From Mycobacterium gordonae (GTDB lineage Bacteria > Actinomycetota > Actinomycetes > Mycobacteriales > Mycobacteriaceae), in assembly GCF_002101675.1 (NCBI RefSeq), contig NZ_LQOY01000102.1:1-33284 (forward strand): 33,284 bases of DNA, given 5' to 3'. The notes below the pieces were generated by a model, which saw nothing but the letters and a program-made list of their open reading frames with translations, was not told the DNA's origin and searched no databases. Numbering within the stretch: the stretch's first letter is position 1; every line of letters starts with the position of its first letter. The translations under genes and the position numbers were made by a program. Positions 16,607-24,127 of the stretch are shown piece by piece.

Positions 16607-16802
16607 GTGGAACCACCTCGGCTGTACTCCGTTGTTTCCGCCAGACGTGCTGGTGACGTTACTTGGAGGCCGAGGCCGGTCGGCAAGCTGACCCGCTGTG
16701 TCGCCGAGCCTGAAGAATTGCAGGCCAGTACTCGCACTTTTGCTGCAGATTTTCAGCCTGGGCGAGTGGGCGACTGGGAAACCCGGGAGAACCGCGCCTG
16801 AG
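16607..16802. other. Intergenic region between rpmB and the leftward four-gene operon
   Basis: These 196 bp carry the promoter of the four-gene operon. On the minus strand TAACGT (16656-16661) is a -10 candidate with TTGCCG 19 bases further upstream, giving a leader of about 45-50 bases. I found no match to a KstR-type palindrome and no strong terminator behind rpmB. Confidence 0.3.
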
Positions 16803-16997
16803 TCAGCCGCGGGTGACCTTGCCCGCCTTGATGCACGAGGTGCACACGTTGAGACGCTGCTTGTTGCCGCCGGGACGGGTCACGGCGTGCACGGTCTGAA
16901 CGTTGGGGTTCCACCGGCGGCTGGTGCGGCGGTGGGAGTGCGACACCGACTTACCGAAGCCGGGGCCTTTCCCGCAGATATCGCACACAGCGGCCAT
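16803..16997 (-). CDS. rpmB: 50S ribosomal protein L28, zinc-ribbon form
   Basis: Structural protein of the large ribosomal subunit. The 64-residue sequence has the L28 core (GKSVSHSHRRTSRRWNPN, then RLNVCTSCIKAGKV) and two CxxC pairs, Cys5/Cys8 and Cys52/Cys55, which form a zinc ribbon. Family knowledge: mycobacteria also carry cysteine-free L28 paralogues induced by zinc shortage; this copy is the zinc-binding type. An ATG start with GAGGAG eight bases upstream supports the start. It is transcribed away from the DAK2-family gene. Confidence 0.96.
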   Translation of the reverse strand: MAAVCDICGKGPGFGKSVSHSHRRTSRRWNPNVQTVHAVTRPGGNKQRLNVCTSCIKAGKVTRG

Positions 16998-17070
16998 GGT
17001 TCAAACTCCTCAAGTCTGTTGCTGGGGGCCGGCGACCTCGTCAAAGGGTCGGCCGAAACTGAGCCGGAAT

Positions 17071-17100
17071 AGCCCAGGATAGCCCAGGGGAGTCCCAGGA
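17071..17100. repeat. Three imperfect 10-bp tandem units at the rpmB promoter
   Basis: AGCCCAGGAT, AGCCCAGGGG and AGTCCCAGGA follow each other without gaps, one per DNA helical turn, immediately downstream of the predicted rpmB -10. They lie in the rpmB leader and may be an operator or chance. Confidence 0.5.
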
Positions 17101-17126
17101 TACCGACTCCGGTCGGCAACCACCAA
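17097..17126 (-). promoter_or_regulatory. Probable rpmB promoter
   Basis: On the minus strand, -35 TTGGTG (17121-17126) and -10 TATCCT (17097-17102) are separated by 18 bases. A second TATCCT lies at 17076-17081. The spacer holds a small hairpin, CCGAC/GTCGG, at 17103-17116. The leader would be about 95 bases and ends with the GAGGAG ribosome binding site. Confidence 0.45.
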
Positions 17127-17157
17127 AACGCCTCAGACACCTGTCGCCCGAGCTGAC

Positions 17158-17163
17158 TAGGCT
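17158..17163 (+). promoter_or_regulatory. Possible -10 hexamer TAGGCT for the DAK2-family gene
   Basis: TAGGCT fits TANNNT and would give a leader of about 60 bases that ends with AGGAGG at 17214-17219. No convincing -35 is seen. Confidence 0.3.
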
Positions 17164-17229
17164 CTTGCACGATTACGCTGGCGCGCACCGGGGGGCGCAC
17201 CAAGCGCTGATAGAGGAGGTGGGGTCGGG

Positions 17230-18882
17230 TTGGTCATGTCGGAACGTCCGTTGGACGGCCCCGCCCTGCGCGACTGGGCACACACCGCCGTCAGCGACCT
17301 GATCACCCACATCGACGAGATCAACCGGCTCAATGTGTTCCCGGTCGCCGACGCCGACACGGGCGCGAACATGCTGTTCACCATGCGTTCCGCGCTGGCT
17401 GAGGTCGACGCGCACGCCGACGACGAGGACGTCGCCCGGGTGGCGGCCGCCCTGTCAGCGGGCGCGGTGACCGGAGCACGCGGCAACTCCGGGGTGATCC
17501 TGTCCCAGATCCTGCTCGGCATTGCCGAGGTGACCGCGGACGCTGCCGATGACTCCGGCGGCCACCTGCCCGCCGTCGACGCGGCAACGCTCGGTGCGGC
17601 CCTGTGGCGCGGCCTGGAGCTGGTGGTGGCATCGATGGGCGGCGACGAGGTGCCGGGCACGATCGTCTCGGTGCTGCGCGCGGCCGCCATCGCCGTCGAG
17701 CAGTCCGCGGCCGCCGGCGACACGCTGTCGCGGGCCGTCATCGATGCCGGCGACGCGGCGGTGGTGGCGCTGGAAAAGACCACCGAACAACTCGACGTGC
17801 TCGCCGACGCGGGCGTGGTGGACGCCGGGGGGCGTGGCCTGCTGGTCATGCTGGACTCACTGCGTTCGACCATCACCGGCAGCGCGCCTGCGCGCTCCAT
17901 CTACGAGCCCTCGCCGCAGTCGCGGACCACCGACACTCCCGCGCGACGCCCGGCACCGCAGTTCGAGGTGATGTACCTGCTGGCCGGCTGTGACTCGGCG
18001 GCCGCCGACACGCTGCGTGACCGGCTCGGCGAACTCGGTGACTCGGTGGCGATCGCGGCGGCTCCGTCGGAGAGCTATTCGGTACATGTGCACACCGACG
18101 ACGCCGGCGCCGCCATCGAGGCCGGCGTCGCCGCGGGACAGTTGAGCCGGATCGTGGTTTCGGCGCTCAGTTCCGGCGCCACCGGCCTGCCGGCGGGCAG
18201 CTGGACCCGCGAGCGCGCGGTCTTGGCCGTCGTCGACGGGGACGGCGCCGACGAGCTGTTCGCCGGCGAAGGCGCCTGCGTGCTGCGGCCAGATCCGGGT
18301 GCCGACATCACCGCCCACCAGCTGGTCCGCGCGGTGGTGGACACCGGCGCCGCCCAGGTGATGGTGCTGCCTAACGGCTACGTGGCCGCCGAAGAGCTGG
18401 TGGCAGGCTGCACCGCCGCGAACGGCTGGGGCGTGGACGTGGTCCCGGTGCCGACCGGATCGATGGTGCAGGGCTTGGCGGCCCTGGCCGTCCACGATCC
18501 AGGGCGCCAGGCCGTCGACGACGGCTACTCGATGGCCCGCGCCGCCGGTGCGGCCCGGCACGGATCGGTGCGCATCGCCACCGAGAACGCTTTGACCTGG
18601 GCCGGCACCTGCAAGCCGGGCGACGGCCTGGGCATTGCCGGTGACGAGGTGCTGATCGTGGCCGACGACGTCACCGCGGCCGCCATCGGCTTGCTGGATC
18701 TGCTGCTGGCCTCCGGCGGCGATCTGGTGACGGTATTGACCGGCTCCGAACTCGCCGACACCGATATCGAGGCGGTGGGCAGTGTCCTGGAGCGGCACAT
18801 GCACGATCGCCACCCGGGCAGTGAGCTGCTGACCTACCGCACCGGGCATCGCGGCGACGTGCTGTTGATCGGGGTCGAGTAG
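17230..18882 (+). CDS. DAK2/DegV-like protein (FakA/YloV family)
   Basis: About 550 residues. The N-terminal DAK2 (DhaL) kinase domain shows NVFPVADADTGANM (Asp residues bind Mg-ATP), SAGAVTGARGNSGVILSQ, GDEVPGTIVSVLRAAA and DAGGRGLLVML; the second half has the DegV-like middle and C-terminal regions. In Firmicutes, FakA phosphorylates fatty acids held by FakB; that role here is inferred. AGGAGG at 17214-17219 lies 10 bases before TTG 17230 and 16 before ATG 17236, so TTG may be the real start although ATG gives a cleaner N-terminus. In M. tuberculosis the equivalent region is, as I recall, annotated as two genes (Rv2975c and Rv2974c); here it is one frame. The stop overlaps recG by one base. 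Confidence 0.9.
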   Translation: MVMSERPLDGPALRDWAHTAVSDLITHIDEINRLNVFPVADADTGANMLFTMRSALAEVDAHADDEDVARVAAALSAGAVTGARGNSGVILSQILLGIAEVTADAADDSGGHLPAVDAATLGAALWRGLELVVASMGGDEVPGTIVSVLRAAAIAVEQSAAAGDTLSRAVIDAGDAAVVALEKTTEQLDVLADAGVVDAGGRGLLVMLDSLRSTITGSAPARSIYEPSPQSRTTDTPARRPAPQFEVMYLLAGCDSAAADTLRDRLGELGDSVAIAAAPSESYSVHVHTDDAGAAIEAGVAAGQLSRIVVSALSSGATGLPAGSWTRERAVLAVVDGDGADELFAGEGACVLRPDPGADITAHQLVRAVVDTGAAQVMVLPNGYVAAEELVAGCTAANGWGVDVVPVPTGSMVQGLAALAVHDPGRQAVDDGYSMARAAGAARHGSVRIATENALTWAGTCKPGDGLGIAGDEVLIVADDVTAAAIGLLDLLLASGGDLVTVLTGSELADTDIEAVGSVLERHMHDRHPGSELLTYRTGHRGDVLLIGVE

Positions 18883-21107
18883 TGGTCGGGCTGGGTGACC
18901 GGCTCGACATGGTCATCGGCGCGAAGTCCGCTGACCCCCTCGACGAGGTGTTCGGCATCAAGACGGTCGGCGACCTGCTGCGGCACTATCCGCGCAGCTA
19001 CGTCGCACGCAACGGCACACGCGGCATCGAGGACGAGCGCCCGGAGGAAGGCGAGCACGTCACCATCGTCGACGTGATCACGTCCGCGAAGCCCGGCTGG
19101 ATGAAGAAGCGTACGCCGAACCAGAAACAGCGGAAGTTCCTCCGGATCACCGTCGGATCCGGTCGCGGCAAGGTGACGGCGACGTTCTTCAACGCGGAAT
19201 ACATCATGAAGGACCTCACGGAGGGCACCAAGGTGATGCTCTCCGGGGAAGTCGGCTACTTCAAAGGAGCCATGCAGTTCACTCACCCGGACTACTACAT
19301 TCTGGATTCCCCACATGGAAGAAGCCACGGCAGCAAATCCCTGCGCAGCATCGCTGAAGCTTCCCAGAGGTCCCGCGGCGAAGTCGCGATGGAGGAGTTC
19401 GAGCGTCCCTTCTACCCGATCTACCCGGCCAGTGCGAAATTGCAGACCTGGGACATTTATGGGTGTGTACGGCAGGTCCTGGCCGTCTTGGATCCGGTGC
19501 ACGAGCCGCTGCCGGCGGACCTACGGGCCAGGCATGACCTGATCGGTGAAGACGAGGCGCTGCGCGCCATCCACCTCTCCGACGAGGAACGGCTGCGTGA
19601 GCAGGCCCGCCGCCGGCTGACCTTCGACGAGGCGGTCGGCCTGCAGTGGGCGCTGGTCGCCCGCCGCCACGGCGAGCTGTCCGAATCGGGACCGGCGGCG
19701 CCGCCGCGCTCCGACGGGCTGTCGACCGAGCTGATGCAGCGGCTGCCCTTCGAGCTGACCGCCGGCCAGCGCGAGGTGCTCGCGGTGTTGTCCGAAGACC
19801 TGTCGCAGACCCGCCCGATGAACCGGCTGCTGCAGGGCGAGGTCGGGTCGGGCAAGACCATCGTTTCCGTACTGGCGATGATGCAGATGGTCGACGCGGG
19901 GTACCAGTGTGCGTTGCTCGCGCCGACGGAAGTGCTTGCGGCGCAACATCTTATGTCGATCACCAACGTGCTGGGCCCGTTAGGGATGGGTGGTCAGCTG
20001 GGCGGGGACGACAACGCGACCCGAGTGGCGCTGCTCACCGGGTCGATGACGGCCGGGCAGAAGAAGAAGGTCCGTGCCGAGATCGCGAGCGGCCAGGCCG
20101 GCATCGTCATCGGCACCCACGCGCTGCTGCAGGAGTCGGTCGAGTTCCACAAGCTGGGTCTGGTGGTGGTCGACGAGCAACACCGCTTCGGCGTCGAGCA
20201 GCGAGATCAGTTGCGCGCCAAGGCTCCTCCCGGCATCACCCCGCATCTGCTGGTGATGACCGCAACGCCGATCCCGCGCACTGTCGCCCTGACGGTGTAC
20301 GGCGACTTGGAGACGTCGGTCTTGCGGGAACTGCCGCGGGGACGCCAGCCGATCACCAGCAGCGTGATCTTCGTCAAGGACAAGCCGACGTGGCTCGAGC
20401 GGGCGTGGCAGCGGATCAGGGAGGAAGTCGCCGCCGGCCGCCAGGCCTACGTGGTGACGCCGCGGATCGACGAAACCGAGGCCGACGCCAAACCCGATGA
20501 GCGGCCGTCGGCGACGGCCGAGGGCACGTTCGCGCAGCTGTACGCCAATGAGCTGGCGGGCTTACGGCTGGGCCTGATGCACGGACGGTTGCCGTCCGAC
20601 GAGAAGGAAGCCGCGATGGCCGCGTTCCGGGCCGGCCAGATCGATGTGCTGGTGTGCACCACCGTTATCGAGGTGGGCGTCGACGTCCCCAATGCCACCG
20701 TGATGCTGGTGCTGGATGCCGACCGGTTCGGGATCAGCCAGCTGCATCAGTTGCGGGGCCGCATCGGCCGCGGGCAGCATCCGAGTTTGTGCCTGCTGGC
20801 GACCTGGAGCTCGGAGGGGTCACAGGCCGGAAGGCGGTTGAAGGCGGTCGCCGCGACCATGGACGGGTTCGCGCTCGCCGACCTGGACCTCAAGGAGCGC
20901 AAGGAAGGGGATGTGCTGGGCCGCAACCAGTCCGGCCGGGCGATCACCCTGCGGCTGCTGTCGCTGGCCGACCATCTGGACGTCATCGAGGCCGCCCGCG
21001 CCTACTGTCTGGCCGCCTACGATCAGAATCCCGCCAATGCCGATCTGGCTTTGATGGCAGCGCCTTTCACCAACGCCGACCGCATCGAATACCTGGACAA
21101 GTCATGA
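18882..21107 (+). CDS. recG: ATP-dependent DNA helicase RecG
   Basis: Fork-reversal and Holliday-junction branch-migration helicase of superfamily 2. The 741-residue protein has the N-terminal wedge/OB region (RKFLRITVGSGRGKVTATFFN, about residues 86-106), Walker A GEVGSGKT near 320, APTEVLAAQH, GTHALLQESV, motif II DEQHRFG near 431, TATPIPRT near 460, HGRLPSDEK, TTVIEVGVDVPNAT and motif VI QLRGRIGRG near 623. All helicase motifs are intact. The GTG start at 18882 shares a base with the preceding TAG stop, and the stop overlaps the HNH gene (ATGA). Confidence 0.98.
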   Translation: MVGLGDRLDMVIGAKSADPLDEVFGIKTVGDLLRHYPRSYVARNGTRGIEDERPEEGEHVTIVDVITSAKPGWMKKRTPNQKQRKFLRITVGSGRGKVTATFFNAEYIMKDLTEGTKVMLSGEVGYFKGAMQFTHPDYYILDSPHGRSHGSKSLRSIAEASQRSRGEVAMEEFERPFYPIYPASAKLQTWDIYGCVRQVLAVLDPVHEPLPADLRARHDLIGEDEALRAIHLSDEERLREQARRRLTFDEAVGLQWALVARRHGELSESGPAAPPRSDGLSTELMQRLPFELTAGQREVLAVLSEDLSQTRPMNRLLQGEVGSGKTIVSVLAMMQMVDAGYQCALLAPTEVLAAQHLMSITNVLGPLGMGGQLGGDDNATRVALLTGSMTAGQKKKVRAEIASGQAGIVIGTHALLQESVEFHKLGLVVVDEQHRFGVEQRDQLRAKAPPGITPHLLVMTATPIPRTVALTVYGDLETSVLRELPRGRQPITSSVIFVKDKPTWLERAWQRIREEVAAGRQAYVVTPRIDETEADAKPDERPSATAEGTFAQLYANELAGLRLGLMHGRLPSDEKEAAMAAFRAGQIDVLVCTTVIEVGVDVPNATVMLVLDADRFGISQLHQLRGRIGRGQHPSLCLLATWSSEGSQAGRRLKAVAATMDGFALADLDLKERKEGDVLGRNQSGRAITLRLLSLADHLDVIEAARAYCLAAYDQNPANADLALMAAPFTNADRIEYLDKS

Positions 21108-21817
21108 CCCGCAGGACGCTGTGGTGGCTGGCCGCCATCGCGGCGCTCGCCGTGCTGGTCGCCTACCAGACGCTGGGAACGTCCGCGGCCCGGCGTGCCG
21201 ACGAATTCGCCGCTCGCGCAGACGTTCCCACCGTGGCGCCGGGTACGGACGTCCTCGAGGGTATCGGTGTCGTCCCGCAGCGCCTGCACCGCTATGACTA
21301 CCTGCGCTCGGCGTTCGGCGACGCCTGGACCGACGACAACGACGCCCCCGGCGGCCACAACGGGTGCGACACCCGCGACGACATCCTCAACCGTGATCTG
21401 GTGGAGGTCACACACGTCTACACCAAGCGCTGCCCAGATGCCGTGGCCACCGGCATCCTGCACGATCCCTACACCAACACCGTCATCACCTTCCAGCGCG
21501 GCGCCAAGGTGGGCGAGTCGGTGCAGATCGACCATCTGGTGCCGCTGTCCTACGCGTGGGACATGGGCGCCAACGGCTGGCCGCCGGCGCAGCGGGTGCG
21601 GTTCGCCAACGATCCCGCCAACTTGCTGGCCGTGCAGGGACAGGCCAACCAAGACAAGGGCGACTCGCCGCCGGCACAGTGGATGCCGCCAAACAGCGCT
21701 TTCACTTGCCAGTACGCGGTGCAGTTCACCGCCGTGCTGCGCGGCTACTCGCTGCCGGTGGACCAGGCCTCCGGCGACGTGCTGCGCCGCGCCGCGGCGA
21801 CCTGCCCGGCCGGCTGA
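21104..21817 (+). CDS. Exported or membrane-anchored HNH-type nuclease domain protein (Rv2972c-like)
   Basis: The 237-residue protein begins with TRR and a hydrophobic segment (about residues 4-22, LWWLAAIAALAVLVAYQ), a signal anchor or signal peptide without a lipobox. The rest has the DUF1524-like HNH pattern: a DYLRSAFGDAWTDDND start, CDTRDDILNRDL, QIDHLVPLSYAWDMGA with Asp143-His144, and NDPANLLAVQGQANQDKGD with the Asn/Asp-Lys metal-site end. Several cysteines (CDTRDD, KRCPD, FTCQYA, ATCPAG) suggest disulfides in an oxidising compartment. Catalytic residues look intact; the substrate is unknown. The ATG overlaps the recG stop by 4 bp. Confidence 0.88.
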   Translation: MTRRTLWWLAAIAALAVLVAYQTLGTSAARRADEFAARADVPTVAPGTDVLEGIGVVPQRLHRYDYLRSAFGDAWTDDNDAPGGHNGCDTRDDILNRDLVEVTHVYTKRCPDAVATGILHDPYTNTVITFQRGAKVGESVQIDHLVPLSYAWDMGANGWPPAQRVRFANDPANLLAVQGQANQDKGDSPPAQWMPPNSAFTCQYAVQFTAVLRGYSLPVDQASGDVLRRAAATCPAG

Positions 21818-21889
21818 GGCGGCCGACTGTGAATCTCCCGACCCGACACGCTGGGCAGCGTCGCAATCTTCACGTTCGGCGGCCGTCAA
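21818..21889. terminator. Long imperfect inverted repeat between convergent genes
   Basis: The 72-bp gap between the HNH gene and the aldo/keto reductase gene is nearly all an imperfect palindrome. GGCGGCCGAC...GTGAA (21818-21833) pairs with TTCAC...GGCGGCCGTC (21869-21887), and ACGCTG (21848-21853) with CAGCGT (21856-21861). There is no U-tract. It could end transcription from both sides or be a member of a dispersed intergenic repeat family seen in mycobacteria; the latter is from memory. Confidence 0.55.
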
Positions 21890-22738
21890 TTAGGTGCCGG
21901 CGTAGGTCTCCGGATCCGGACGAAGCCGAGTGCCGTCGTTGAGTCCGTTCAGCGCATCCATGTGCTCGGCGGCCAGTTCGAAGTCGAACACGTCCAGGTT
22001 CCCCGAGATGTGCTCGGCATCGGCCGAACGGAACACGACCGAGTTGCCTAGCTGCACATTCCAGCGCAACAGCACCTGTGACGCCGTCTTGCCGTACTCG
22101 CCCGCGACCGCAGTCACGGTCGCGTTGTCCGACAGCTTGCCGAGAGCCAGGGGGGTGTAGGCCTGCGTCACGATCTGGTGCCCGGCGTTGGCTTTGCGCA
22201 GTTCGTCCTGATTGAGCAGCGGGTGCAGTTCAATCTGGTTGACCGCCGGGGTGACGAACGTCAGGTCGATCACCATCTCCAGATACTCCGCCGTGAAGTT
22301 CGACACGCCGATCGAGCGGGTGTGTCCCTCCCCGCGGGACTGAATCAGTCCACCCCAGGAGTCCACGTATTTGCCCTGCTCGGGCGCCGGCCAGTGGATC
22401 AGATACAGGTCGAGGTAATCGAGGCCCAGCCGCTCCAGGCTGGCCTTGCAGGCGTCCTGAGAAAGGTTGAAGCCGTGCTGGTCGGTGGCGAGCTTGCTGG
22501 TGACGAACAGTTCCGCGCGCGGGATGCCGGAGGCGGCGATGGCGCGGCCCACTGCGGCCTCGTTGCCGTAAGCGGCGGCGGTGTCGATGAGCCGGCAACC
22601 CATCTCCAGCGCGGCCGACACCGCGCGTTCTGTCTCGTCGTCCGAGAGGTCCGCGGTGCCGAGGCCGAGCACTGGAATCGTGTTCTCGTCGTTGAGAGTT
22701 ATTGAGGGAACCGCCGCGGCGCCCGACTCGCCAGTCAC
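21890..22738 (-). CDS. Aldo/keto reductase (Rv2971-like)
   Basis: NADPH-dependent carbonyl reductase; the family in mycobacteria is linked to dicarbonyl detoxification. The 282-residue protein closely follows remembered Rv2971. The catalytic tetrad is visible: Asp52, Tyr57 (IDTAAAYGNE), Lys82 (TSKL) and His115 (YLIHWPAPE). SIGVSNFTAE, NQIELHPLLNQDELR and the C-terminal FELAAEHMDAL are also present. The GTG start at 22738 has an AGGTGA Shine-Dalgarno 7 bases upstream. It is divergent from lipN and convergent with the HNH gene. Confidence 0.95.
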   Translation of the reverse strand: MTGESGAAAVPSITLNDENTIPVLGLGTADLSDDETERAVSAALEMGCRLIDTAAAYGNEAAVGRAIAASGIPRAELFVTSKLATDQHGFNLSQDACKASLERLGLDYLDLYLIHWPAPEQGKYVDSWGGLIQSRGEGHTRSIGVSNFTAEYLEMVIDLTFVTPAVNQIELHPLLNQDELRKANAGHQIVTQAYTPLALGKLSDNATVTAVAGEYGKTASQVLLRWNVQLGNSVVFRSADAEHISGNLDVFDFELAAEHMDALNGLNDGTRLRPDPETYAGT

Positions 22739-22935
22739 GTAATTTCACCTACCTGTCTGAAGTGAATGCTCACCGATCTCGGGACCACGATATTACCGAG
22801 TTGGATATGCGACCTAATCAACCCTGTGCCGAGTGTCCGAATTCGCTGCAGAGGTCACGACGTACAGTTGGTCGCGGGGTACGCCGGAATCGGCGAGTGA
22901 TACAGCGTCACCAAAGTTCTTGTCAGGAGCGGCGC
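22739..22935. promoter_or_regulatory. Divergent promoter region between the aldo/keto reductase gene and lipN
   Basis: These 197 bp hold no gene. TACAGT (22863-22868) is a -10 candidate for lipN, giving a leader of about 60 bases that ends in AGGAG (22925-22929). A small hairpin CGCCG-GAAT-CGGCG lies at 22882-22895. TTCAC/GTGAA half-sites 13 bases apart lie next to the aldo/keto reductase start. No known operator is recognised. Confidence 0.3.
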
Positions 22936-24054
22936 ATGACCAAAAGTCTGCCAGGCACGCAGGACCTCCATACCGGAGCAAAGCGTGGACCGACCGGGTG
23001 GATGACCCGCGTCCAGAACACCGTCACCACCGTAGGCGTCAAAGTCATTCCGTGGATTCCCTCCGCCGGCAAGCGACTGCTGACGCGGGGCCGTTCGGTG
23101 ATCATCGACGGCAACACGCTCGATCCGACGTTGCAACTGATGCTGACGGGCCTGCGGGCCGCCGGAATCGACGGCCTGGTCACCGACGACGATGCCGCCG
23201 CCTCCCGGGCCATGATGCGTCTGAACATGGAGTCGATGCCCGGTCCGCAGATTCATGTGGACGTCAGCGAACTCTCGTTGCCCGGCAAAGCCGGTGTGCT
23301 CCGAGCGCGCCACTACCGCCCGCCCGCTGACGGGCCGGCGCCGTTGCTGGTCTTCTACCACGGTGGCGGCTGGGTGATCGGCGACCTCGACACCCACGAC
23401 GCTCTGTGCCGCTTGACCTGCCGCGACGCGGCCACGCACGTGCTGTCCATCGACTACCGGCTGGCGCCCGAGCATCCGGCACCCGCGGCAATCGAGGACG
23501 CGTTTACCGCCTTCCAGTGGGCCTGCGAGCACGCGGAGGAACTCGGCGCCATTCCCGGACGGGTCGCCGTGGGTGGCGACAGCGCGGGCGGCAACCTGGC
23601 GGCGGTGGTCAGCCAGATGGCTCGGGACCACGGTGGCCCCGCCCCGGTGTTGCAGTGGCTGATCTACCCGCGCACCGACTTCACCGCGCGAACCCGGTCG
23701 CTGAGCCTGTTTGCCCGGGGCTTCCTGCTTACCAAGCGCGACATCGACTGGTTCACGGCCCAATATCTCAGGAAGTCGGGGATCGACCTGAAGGATCCGA
23801 AGGTCTCGCCGGCGCTGGCCGAATCGCTGTCCGGGCTGGCACCCGCGTTGATCGCCGTCGCCGGATTCGACCCGCTGCGCGACGAGGGCCAGGACTACGC
23901 GGCGGCGCTGCGGGCTGCCGGCACGGACGTTGACTTGCGTTATCTGCGCTCGTTGACCCACGGTTTCGCCAATCTGTTCCAGCTGGGGGGCGGCAGTGCG
24001 GCAGGGACCACGGAGCTGATTTCGGCGTTGCGGGCACACCTGAGCCGGTGCTGA
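22936..24054 (+). CDS. lipN: Lipase/esterase of the hormone-sensitive lipase family, LipN
   Basis: Serine esterase of the HSL (lipolytic family IV) group, acting on short-chain esters and acylglycerols. The 372-residue protein has the oxyanion-hole motif HGGG near residue 142, the nucleophile elbow GDSAGG near 214 (Ser216), the acid in AGFDPLRDEG near 310, and the catalytic His in LTHGF (342). It closely follows remembered M. tuberculosis LipN (376 residues). The ATG at 22936 is preceded by AGGAG six bases away; the frame is open upstream but that part is not conserved. No signal peptide is seen. Confidence 0.95.
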   Translation: MTKSLPGTQDLHTGAKRGPTGWMTRVQNTVTTVGVKVIPWIPSAGKRLLTRGRSVIIDGNTLDPTLQLMLTGLRAAGIDGLVTDDDAAASRAMMRLNMESMPGPQIHVDVSELSLPGKAGVLRARHYRPPADGPAPLLVFYHGGGWVIGDLDTHDALCRLTCRDAATHVLSIDYRLAPEHPAPAAIEDAFTAFQWACEHAEELGAIPGRVAVGGDSAGGNLAAVVSQMARDHGGPAPVLQWLIYPRTDFTARTRSLSLFARGFLLTKRDIDWFTAQYLRKSGIDLKDPKVSPALAESLSGLAPALIAVAGFDPLRDEGQDYAAALRAAGTDVDLRYLRSLTHGFANLFQLGGGSAAGTTELISALRAHLSRC

Positions 24055-24076
24055 CCGGATTCACCCGGGCCGTCGG

Positions 24077-24082
24077 TAGTCT
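24077..24082 (+). promoter_or_regulatory. Possible -10 hexamer TAGTCT for the DsbA-like gene
   Basis: It lies in the 73-bp gap after lipN. Transcription would start near 24089 and give a leader of about 40 bases before the GTG at 24128, which has GAGG six bases upstream. The -35 is weak. Confidence 0.3.
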
Positions 24083-24127
24083 AGAGGCGCCCGACTGCGG
24101 GTGAAGTCAACGAAACGTGAGGTTCCC

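Noticed and set aside
16607..16802. KstR-type operator in front of the four-gene operon
   Set aside because: No palindrome resembling the AAC/GTT pattern of KstR sites was found on either strand.
20654..21103. Upstream extension of the HNH frame inside recG
   Set aside because: It is out-of-frame recG sequence; the ATG at 21104 overlaps the recG stop and begins a clear signal anchor.
22702..22935. Upstream extension of lipN
   Set aside because: It would overlap the aldo/keto reductase gene and lacks conservation; AGGAG plus ATG 22936 fits the family N-terminus.
22739..22935. Possible small RNA or tRNA in the lipN divergent region
   Set aside because: No cloverleaf or strong terminator hairpin could be built; only a small 5-bp stem is present.
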